From: an uncultured Verrucomicrobia subdivision 3 bacterium
GTDB lineage: Bacteria; Verrucomicrobiota; Verrucomicrobiia; Limisphaerales; UBA11358
Length of the DNA stretch: 58,938 nucleotides
NCBI GenBank assembly: GCA_903872345.1
Contig: CAIQKM010000140.1
Coordinates: 1-58,938, forward strand
Direction of reading: 5' to 3'
Of this stretch, positions 52,743 to 58,938 are shown piece after piece (positions within the stretch are counted from its first letter, which is position 1; each line of letters opens with the position of its first letter). The notes beneath the pieces are model-generated. The model was not told where the DNA came from. It ran no database searches and saw nothing but the letters and a program-made list of their open reading frames with translations. The position numbers and the translations under genes were made by a program.

Positions 52743-53365
52743 TGATCATGGCCCTGGGTTTCATCGAAGTCCCGTTCTTTAGCATCACGGCCCTCGTCGC
52801 GGACGCGGCGGTGAAGACGGCGGCGGTGCGCCTGCTGGGCTTCGAAACCACTGGCAACGAGAATTTGCTGATCCGTCTCGAAGGTGATGTGGCGGCCATC
52901 GGTGCCGCGTTGGCCACGGCCGAACAGCGGGCGGAAGCCTTGGGGGCCAAAGCCATTACGCGGTGCCTCGCCAACCCGGATGCGGCGATGGCGAAGTTGT
53001 TAAATTTTCCGAATGCGCAAAATGCGCTGTACGGCGGACCCGACCAGTTTTTACCCTCCGATTATCCGGAACCGAAAGATAAAATTATGAGCAACAAGCA
53101 AGAAGCCTTGGGCATCCTGGAAACGCAGGGACTTACCGCCATCCTCGAAGCTACGGACGCCATGCTGAAGTCCGCCGATGTCACGCTGGTGGGCAAGGAA
53201 AAGATCGGCGCAGCCTATGTGACGGTAATCGTGAAGGGTGATGTGGCCGCCGTGACCGCCGCCATCGAAGCCGGGGCGAAAGCCGTTGGCCCGCTCGGCA
53301 AACTCATCGCCGCGCACGTGATTGCCCGGCCGCATGACGATTTAGTCTCGCTATTGCCCAAGTGA
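52742..53365 (+). CDS. Tandem-BMC-domain shell protein
   Basis: A 207-aa protein with two bacterial microcompartment (BMC) domains. Domain 1 (about 4-88; [34 protein letters not shown]) is divergent. Domain 2 (about 116-207; [51 protein letters not shown]) is a standard PduA/EutM-like fold. They are joined by a ~28-residue linker rich in Asn/Pro/Asp. Such fusions form trimers that tile like hexamers in the shell. The pore-loop positions read GNEN and GAAY instead of the usual GSG-like loop, suggesting an unusual pore. An internal in-frame ATG at 53087 starts exactly at domain 2 and might also give a free BMC-H protein. No vertex (BMC-P) gene is nearby. Confidence 0.88.
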   Translation: MIMALGFIEVPFFSITALVADAAVKTAAVRLLGFETTGNENLLIRLEGDVAAIGAALATAEQRAEALGAKAITRCLANPDAAMAKLLNFPNAQNALYGGPDQFLPSDYPEPKDKIMSNKQEALGILETQGLTAILEATDAMLKSADVTLVGKEKIGAAYVTVIVKGDVAAVTAAIEAGAKAVGPLGKLIAAHVIARPHDDLVSLLPK

Positions 53366-53383
53366 TTCCGCAGATTTTCCCGC

Positions 53384-56300
53384 ATGAGCCCCTGTCGTGC
53401 CGGATTGCCGGTGATCCGCGCTTCCAATCTGTTGGCGTTGCTGGCCGGATTGTTGGCGATGACCCTCTGTGCGCGGGCTGAGGCCCGTTCTTCTGCCTCC
53501 CGTTCGGCGGGTTCCGGCCGGGAAATTCCCGCCGGCTTTTTCACGAACAACCTTGACCGGCCACTCCGCTACACGCCGGTGGGTACGGACTTCGTCATCA
53601 CCAACGGCGCGGAATTTTTCAATCGTCCCCTTTATGGCGGCAGCTCGCCGTTTCGCGTGGATGCCGGTGATCGACCGGAATTTTCCCTGTATCTGCCGGG
53701 CCGGGGCGGGAATTTGCGATTGGGAATTCAGACCGCCGCCGGGGTCAAGTGGCTGAATGACGCGCGGGCAGTGGTGGCGCGCTACCGTCCCGGTTCAATG
53801 GTGTACGAAGTGCGCGATCCCTTGCTGGGCGATGCCGTGCTGGCCTTGGACGCCATCGGCACGCACACCGCTGATGGCCTGGTGATGCAGGTGGAACTGC
53901 AAGGCCAGCCGCCGTCACCGGTTGCGCTCGTTTGCGCCTTTGGCGGCGTGAACGGGATGCGCGGCCAGCGCGATGGCGACATCGGCTGCGAGCCAAAACC
54001 CGTCAGCGAATTTTTCCAACTCCAACCAGAGCAGTGTCGCGGCAATGTCTTTGTGCTGGCCGCCAACTCGTTTGTGGTGCGCGGCAAGCCGGGAGTGATC
54101 GGCGGTGTGTTCTCTGACGACATTAAACTCTTCACCGCCGATGCGAAGAATTGGTCAGATGCGGAAAAATTGCTGACCGGTGCCGGGCAGTCCGCCTCGC
54201 TGCCGTTGGTGGCCGGGCAGATGTCATTGACGACCGGGCACAAGGTCTATATCGGCATTCAACAACTGGCTGCCGCCGCCGGTGCGGATGAAGTGTTGGC
54301 CGTATATCGGGAAGTCGCCGCCCAAAGTGGAAAGTCGGCTGCGAAAACGTCAGCCGCCCAATGGCAGCCGGTCGGGCTTTCTGAACTGTTTGCCGTGGAA
54401 GAAAAACTGCGGCGTGAGATCGCGGAGCGCGTGGTGGTGGCAACCCCTGACCCGTTCATCAACGCGGCGGCGGGCGCGCTGAATATCGCGGCGGATGCGG
54501 TGTGGGATGACCGGCAGGAGGCTTACTTGCACGGGGCCGTGGCCTGGCGCACGCGTTTGCTGGGCTGGCGCGTCAGTTATGCCGGCGATGAACTCGGCTG
54601 GCATGATCGCACGGCCAAACATTTTGCCGGCTTTGCCGAGCAGCAGAATACCGCCCCCATTCCCGACACCCTGCCGCCGGCCGATGAAAGCGCCCATCTC
54701 GCCCGCAATCAGGCCGCCCTGCACTCGAATGGCGACCTGTCGAAATCGCATTACGACATGAATCTGGTGGCCGTGGATGCCTTTTTTCGGCATCTGGAAT
54801 GGACCGGTGATCTGGCTTATGCCCGCCACATGTGGCCGGTGATCGAGCGGCATCTGGCTTGGGAACGCCGCTTGTTCCGCCGCGAGTTCGGTCCGGACAA
54901 GCTGCCGCTTTACGAGGCGTATTGCTGTATTTGGGCCAGCGATGATTTGGCCTACAACGGCGGCGGTGCCACACATTCCACGGCGTACAACCTTTATCAT
55001 AACCGAATGGCCGCACGTGTGGCCCGGTTGCTGGGCAAAGATCCCGCGCCCTACGAACACGAAGCCGACCTTATTTCGCAGGGTATGCGCCAGCAACTCT
55101 GGTTGCCGGGCGACGGTTGGTTTGCCGAGTGGAAGGATTTGCTCGGGCTGCAACGGGTTCATCCCAATGCCGCGCTCTGGACGTTTTATCACACCGTGGA
55201 TTCCGAGGTGCCCACCCCGCAGGAAGCGTGGCAGATGTCGCGTTTTGTGGACACCCAGATCGCCCACATTCCCATGCGCGGACCCAACGTGCCTGAAGGT
55301 TATTTCACGCTGCCGACAACCAGTTGGATGCCCTACACGTGGTCGCTCAATAACGTGGTGATGGCCGAGTCCACCCACACCGCCCTGGCCTACTGGCAGG
55401 CGAACCGGCCGGATGCCGCCTACGCGCTCTTCAAGGGGGCCTTGCTGGACAGTATGTATCTCGGCCTGTGCCCCGGCAATGTCGGCATGTGTACCTATTT
55501 CGACGCCAACCGCCGCGAGTCCCAGCGCGATTTCGGCGATGGCTCCGGGGCTACTTCCCGCGCCCTGATTGAAGGGCTGTTCGGTGTGCATCCGGATTTG
55601 CTCGCGGGTGAAATTACTTTGCGTCCCGGCTTCCCGGCGCAATGGAATGACGCCAGCCTTTCGCATCCGGATTTTAGTTTTACCTTCCACCGCGAAGGCT
55701 TGCGCGAGACTTATAACTTTGAATCCCAATTTGCCGCACCGCCGAAACTCCGTTTGCAACCGGCCGCTTTGCGGGACGGGATAACCTCGGTCACGGTCAA
55801 CGGCCAGCCCGCCACGTGGCGGGTGTTGGCCGATGCCGTTGGGGTTCCACGCGTTGAAATCGAAGCTGCGCCCGCCCGCCACCAGACCGTCGTGGTGGAA
55901 TGGAAAGGCGACGAGCCCATCGCCGCGCCGTTGGAAATGACCGTGTCAGCGCAAGCCGGCATCAGCCGCAACCTCGGTGCCAAGATTCTGGAACTGGCCG
56001 ACCCGCAGGGTGCCTTGGGTGCGGCGACGTTTGCCGGCAGTCAATTGCATGGCCTCGCCGTCGGTCTCCCCGGTCATCGCACGGTATTCGTTCGGGTAGA
56101 GCAGGGGATGTTGCGCTGGTGGCAGCCGGTGCCGCTGGAAATCGCCGCGCCGCAAACTGGAGTCGTCACCATGGATTGGACCCGACCCGTCGGCGGCACG
56201 CTGGAAACAGTGAACCTCCAGCCGGTGTTCAATGACCGTGTTACGCAGATTTTCCAGAACAAGTATCTGGCCCCGCGTTCGCCGTTTTGTTCGCTGGCCT

Positions 56301-56914
56301 CACCCACGCAGGGCATTGGCAGTTGGTGTCATCCGGACACGCATTTTAATGTGGACGACTCCGGCCTGCGCGCGGCGGCGGCAAAGTCCGGCGGCAAAAT
56401 CATTTTGCCGGATGGTATTCCACTCGCCACATCGGGTGCGCCGGATGGCAAGAACATCGCCTTTGTCTCGCAGTGGAACAATTATCCGCGCGAACTATCC
56501 GTGCCGCTCACCGGCAGAGCATCGCACGCCTATTTGCTCATGGCCGGCTCAACCGGTGCCATGCAGTCGCAGTTTGATAATGGCGAAGTCATCGTTACGT
56601 ATGCCGATGGTTCGACCGCGCGGCTGGCTTTGCGCAATCCCACCACCTGGTGGCCCATTGACCAGGATTACTATATTGATGACCTCGCCTTCGCCCGCCC
56701 CGAACCGCTACCGGTGCGTGTGGATCTGGCCACCGGCAAAGTCCGGGTCCTGGAAATGGACGCATTCAAAGGCAAAGGCCGCGTGGTTCCCGGCGGTGCG
56801 GCGACCGTGCTGGACCTGCCCCTGGAGGCCGGCAAGGAGTTGCGATCCTTGACTGTCCGCGCCCTTGCCAACGAGGTGGTGATCGGTCTAATGAGCGTGA
56901 CGGTGGCCAGGTGA
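53384..56914 (+). CDS. Large secreted DUF4450-type glycoside hydrolase-like protein
   Basis: A 1176-aa exported protein with a signal peptide in about residues 12-32. The N-terminal beta-sandwich (NRPLYGGSSPFRVDAGDRPE, SLYLPGRGGNLRLGI) is the hallmark of the DUF4450 family found in polysaccharide-utilisation loci. The central part (about 345-750) is an (alpha/alpha)6 barrel with RLLGWRVSYAGDELGWHDR, SKSHYDMNLVAVDAFFRHLE and YNLYHNRMAARVA, typical of inverting exo-glycosidases. Beta domains complete the C-terminus. The substrate is unknown; position at the end of the deoxy-sugar operon suggests release of L-fucose or L-rhamnose from complex glycans. It starts 18 bp after the shell gene. Confidence 0.75.
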   Translation: MSPCRAGLPVIRASNLLALLAGLLAMTLCARAEARSSASRSAGSGREIPAGFFTNNLDRPLRYTPVGTDFVITNGAEFFNRPLYGGSSPFRVDAGDRPEFSLYLPGRGGNLRLGIQTAAGVKWLNDARAVVARYRPGSMVYEVRDPLLGDAVLALDAIGTHTADGLVMQVELQGQPPSPVALVCAFGGVNGMRGQRDGDIGCEPKPVSEFFQLQPEQCRGNVFVLAANSFVVRGKPGVIGGVFSDDIKLFTADAKNWSDAEKLLTGAGQSASLPLVAGQMSLTTGHKVYIGIQQLAAAAGADEVLAVYREVAAQSGKSAAKTSAAQWQPVGLSELFAVEEKLRREIAERVVVATPDPFINAAAGALNIAADAVWDDRQEAYLHGAVAWRTRLLGWRVSYAGDELGWHDRTAKHFAGFAEQQNTAPIPDTLPPADESAHLARNQAALHSNGDLSKSHYDMNLVAVDAFFRHLEWTGDLAYARHMWPVIERHLAWERRLFRREFGPDKLPLYEAYCCIWASDDLAYNGGGATHSTAYNLYHNRMAARVARLLGKDPAPYEHEADLISQGMRQQLWLPGDGWFAEWKDLLGLQRVHPNAALWTFYHTVDSEVPTPQEAWQMSRFVDTQIAHIPMRGPNVPEGYFTLPTTSWMPYTWSLNNVVMAESTHTALAYWQANRPDAAYALFKGALLDSMYLGLCPGNVGMCTYFDANRRESQRDFGDGSGATSRALIEGLFGVHPDLLAGEITLRPGFPAQWNDASLSHPDFSFTFHREGLRETYNFESQFAAPPKLRLQPAALRDGITSVTVNGQPATWRVLADAVGVPRVEIEAAPARHQTVVVEWKGDEPIAAPLEMTVSAQAGISRNLGAKILELADPQGALGAATFAGSQLHGLAVGLPGHRTVFVRVEQGMLRWWQPVPLEIAAPQTGVVTMDWTRPVGGTLETVNLQPVFNDRVTQIFQNKYLAPRSPFCSLASPTQGIGSWCHPDTHFNVDDSGLRAAAAKSGGKIILPDGIPLATSGAPDGKNIAFVSQWNNYPRELSVPLTGRASHAYLLMAGSTGAMQSQFDNGEVIVTYADGSTARLALRNPTTWWPIDQDYYIDDLAFARPEPLPVRVDLATGKVRVLEMDAFKGKGRVVPGGAATVLDLPLEAGKELRSLTVRALANEVVIGLMSVTVAR

Positions 56915-57190
56915 CCGCTCGGCCAACGGCCGGTTTATCAGCGGCTCGATGGCACGCGGCGTGATCGCATATGTAATAATTTTGTGGCTGATTTTCTCAA
57001 AAGTAATAAAAAAGAACGCTCGTTTTTCACTCCGGCCGAATGGTCGCGGAATTTTTTACTGGCTTGAGCTGATTACCTCCGTTTGGCGGGGCTATCAGGA
57101 GAGCCGGTTGTTAAATAATTGCAGGTTATTGTCAACCAGAACTTTGTGGTGAAATCATCATTCGGATTAGGTTGGTCTTAAATGACTTAT

Positions 57191-57286
57191 GTGATTACGG
57201 TTGACTTTGCTAATTTGTGGAGGATATTGCCTCTAAGTTGGCGTTGGCAAAGTGGTGTAAGTGGTTATTGTGATTACGGTTTACTT
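57191..57286 (+). repeat. Two 17-bp direct repeats, possible regulator sites
   Basis: GTGATTACGGTTGACTT (57191-57207) and GTGATTACGGTTTACTT (57270-57286) differ at one base and lie 79 bp apart (start to start). They fall in the 550-bp AT-richer gap between the operon end and the next pseudopilin gene (start 57465). Otherwise I see no gene in 56915-57464. Confidence 0.5.
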
Positions 57287-57464
57287 AATCTGGGTTCGTG
57301 ATTTTTCATTAAAAAATGTTTGATAAGTTCGTGCGGAATCAGCAATATGGAGCCAGCAAAAGCAAATGATGGGATCGTCCAGACATATCGGCAGCATAAA
57401 ACGCGCGTTAGCCCGTGTTAAGTGTGATGCCGTGTATGCCTCCCGGCCGGGGGTAGCCTTGGCG

Positions 57465-58313
57465 ATGAAATCGGGTGCCAAAGGGTTCACCTTGGTTGAG
57501 CTTTTGACGGTCATTGCCATCATTGGTATTTTGGCCGCCCTGCTGTTGCCGGTGTTAAGCAATGTTCGCAATCGTGCGTTGGCGGCCAACTGCATGAACA
57601 ATTCCGGGCAGTTGGTCATGGCGATGATTTTATACGCCGATGACAATGCCAGCCGGTATCCCCTAAACCTTCGCACTTCCATGGGGGCCACGGTGAACGG
57701 TACTCCGACCGGCAGTTGGGTAAATGGCAGTCAAACCCCGACGTATCCGATACAGATGACCGACCCCAGCCTGCTGCTCACCGCTCCGGTCGGCACGCCG
57801 CCGTTGCTCGGTTCCTATGCCCGCAGTGCTGCGATTTACAAATGTCCCGCTGATCAGCGTTCAGCCGTCGTGAATGGTGTATCTCTGCCCGCCACCCGTT
57901 CCTTTGCCTTGAATGGTTTTGTGGGGGCGGTGGCGAGTGATCCGGTGGATTTCACGGCTTACAAATCCTTCCGCAAAGAAGGGGATGTCTTTACCCCGTC
58001 CGATGTCTTTACCTTCATCGAGGAGGCGCCGTACAGCATTGATGATGGTTTCTTTGCCTTCTTTGACAGCGGTGGTCCCGATGACGGCATTTATAACGAA
58101 TTTCCCGCCTCCTATCATAACAAGGCTGCTGCGGTTTCTTTTGCCGACGGCCATTCCGAAGTGCATAAGTGGGTGGATGCCTACGCTGTCGCCGCCAATC
58201 TGGTTGCAACTCCTACGCCGGCAATTGCCAGCACCAATGACTTCTCTTGGTTGAAGACGCACGCCAGTGTTCGCACTTCCACCGAACTGCCGGTTTTCCC
58301 GACGCTTCACTGA
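57465..58313 (+). CDS. Pseudopilin-like protein with H...DG motif (second copy)
   Basis: A 282-aa protein with a prepilin-type signal: short basic leader MKSGAKG, then FTLVELLTVIAIIGILAALL, with the canonical Gly before the cleavage site. The body has CMNNSGQLVMAMILYADDNA, IYKCPADQRS and the late HNKAAAVSFADGH motif. It is paralogous to the gene at 18063. The ATG at 57465 gives the expected seven-residue leader; the frame is open back to 57366 but without signal-like sequence. It is preceded by the direct repeats and probably transcribed alone. Confidence 0.86.
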   Translation: MKSGAKGFTLVELLTVIAIIGILAALLLPVLSNVRNRALAANCMNNSGQLVMAMILYADDNASRYPLNLRTSMGATVNGTPTGSWVNGSQTPTYPIQMTDPSLLLTAPVGTPPLLGSYARSAAIYKCPADQRSAVVNGVSLPATRSFALNGFVGAVASDPVDFTAYKSFRKEGDVFTPSDVFTFIEEAPYSIDDGFFAFFDSGGPDDGIYNEFPASYHNKAAAVSFADGHSEVHKWVDAYAVAANLVATPTPAIASTNDFSWLKTHASVRTSTELPVFPTLH

Positions 58314-58807
58314 TTTTGGGCCGGTTTGTTCTTCGTTTGGCTGCCTCCCGGCTTGATTGGTTCATCACGAATACTTCAGTGGAACGGCAAATAACCCGGT
58401 AGCGCAGACTTTACAATGACGGGTTTGGACGACAATCCAATTGCCCGGCGATGGTTTGTCTTTCGCACCCAATTCCGGTCCGTCACTTTCAACTTCGGTT
58501 TATGGGTTTAGTCGGTTGCCGCCGCCTTATTGGCCCCGACGTGGGCTTGTGCGGCTGGCAATTTGGCAGTTTGGTTGCCCGGGAAATGCGCCGGACTTGC
58601 TGACTGGTCACCGGCTGCGTTCCGGCGGTTGGGCAGATTCTTTTTTCCCCGGCATTCAAAGATCGGCCAGCGGAGTGGGCGAGCTTACGCAACGGCAGAT
58701 ATGGAAACATGTTCCGATTCTACTTTTGAACTTTCGCGCCGGGCGAATGATCCCGGCGGATGCCGCCGCCCTCAACCGGGCGGGCGCTTTGCAAAATGGG
58801 GCGCATC
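58314..58807. other. Intergenic region with no recognised gene
   Basis: About 490 bp with short frames on both strands, none with convincing protein composition or a family I know. I see no repeats or strong hairpins. Confidence 0.45.
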
Positions 58808-58836
58808 TTGACACTGCCCCCGGAATACGGTTAGAA
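58808..58836 (+). promoter_or_regulatory. Probable sigma70-type promoter for the last gene
   Basis: A consensus -35 TTGACA (58808-58813), a 17-bp spacer and TTAGAA (58831-58836) lie about 50 bp upstream of the ATG at 58888. The -10 is weak but -35 and spacing are ideal. Confidence 0.45.
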
Positions 58837-58887
58837 GAGGGGGGTTCCTCAACCAACTGGCAAAAACCAACCAACCAAAGGAAGAGG

Positions 58888-58938
58888 ATGAATACAAAAC
58901 CAACGGGTCCCCGCCCCTTGCGCGAGATCGAGAGCGAA
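58888..58938 (+). CDS. Partial gene at window end (N-terminus only)
   Basis: The ATG at 58888 follows the purine-rich stretch AAAGGAAGAGG, the clearest Shine-Dalgarno-like signal in the window though very close to the start codon. Seventeen codons remain open to the window edge (MNTKPTGPRPLREIESE). The sequence is too short to identify a family. A promoter candidate lies just upstream. Confidence 0.5.
   Translation, partial: MNTKPTGPRPLREIESE

Noticed and set aside
54350..55882. Minus-strand 510-codon frame opposite the DUF4450 gene
   Set aside because: The plus frame has a signal peptide and family motifs. The minus frame is an arginine/glycine-rich shadow.

Overview
The window looks like a chromosomal segment of a carbohydrate-degrading Verrucomicrobium of the Pedosphaera/Limisphaerales type. 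This is inferred from GC-rich genes, many secreted glycoside hydrolases, pseudopilin-like proteins with FTLIELL signals and H...DG motifs, a PEP-CTERM protein, a propeller-type sensor kinase with a LuxR-type regulator, and fucose-catabolism genes linked to a bacterial microcompartment (BMC) protein. No rRNA or other marker is present, so the assignment is from style of gene content only.

Layout. 0.1-1.1 kb: an AEC-family transporter. 1.3-7.2 kb: a 5.85-kb integrative element in the 3' end of tRNA-Thr(CGT), bounded by a perfect 46-bp direct repeat. It carries an intact tyrosine integrase, several hypothetical genes, a decayed Xis/DnaC-like pair and an IS1-like remnant. A second integrase C-terminal remnant lies just outside it. 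7.5-29.5 kb: a polysaccharide-utilisation region with GH127, a giant secreted beta-helix-like protein, a propeller histidine kinase and NarL/LuxR response regulator, then pseudopilin, GH-D-like hydrolase, GH13, a lyase-like/LamG protein and two tandem GH28 pectinases. 29.6-34.3 kb: an accessory island with a HipA remnant, an orphan VirD4/TraG-like coupling ATPase and three mosaic, coiled-coil-rich small proteins. 34.5-43 kb: a YncE-like propeller/phosphoesterase, GH20, a GH43-GH30 pair and a PEP-CTERM protein. 43.3-56.9 kb: an eleven-gene operon. 57.4-58.9 kb: another pseudopilin-like protein and the start of a further gene.

Two systems stand out. First, three promoter regions around the kinase/regulator pair share a box close to CCCCAGTTTTTGGGGGCTAG, each followed after exactly 19 nt by a -10-like hexamer. 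This places the box centre near -41.5, as expected for a class II activator site, and two of the three predicted mRNAs would be leaderless. I infer that the response regulator drives this polysaccharide regulon.

Second, the 43-57 kb operon encodes a complete-looking non-phosphorylative deoxy-sugar (probably L-fucose) pathway: symporter, lipoprotein mutarotase, dehydrogenases, lactonase, enolase-superfamily dehydratase, DapA-family aldolase and alpha-L-fucosidase. The aldolase ends in a linker plus an amphipathic helix that looks like a BMC encapsulation peptide, and the next gene encodes a shell protein with two BMC domains. The expected products are pyruvate and lactaldehyde, so the compartment would hold the aldehyde. 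No vertex (BMC-P) gene or aldehyde dehydrogenase is present in the window, so this would be a satellite locus or an unusual minimal compartment.
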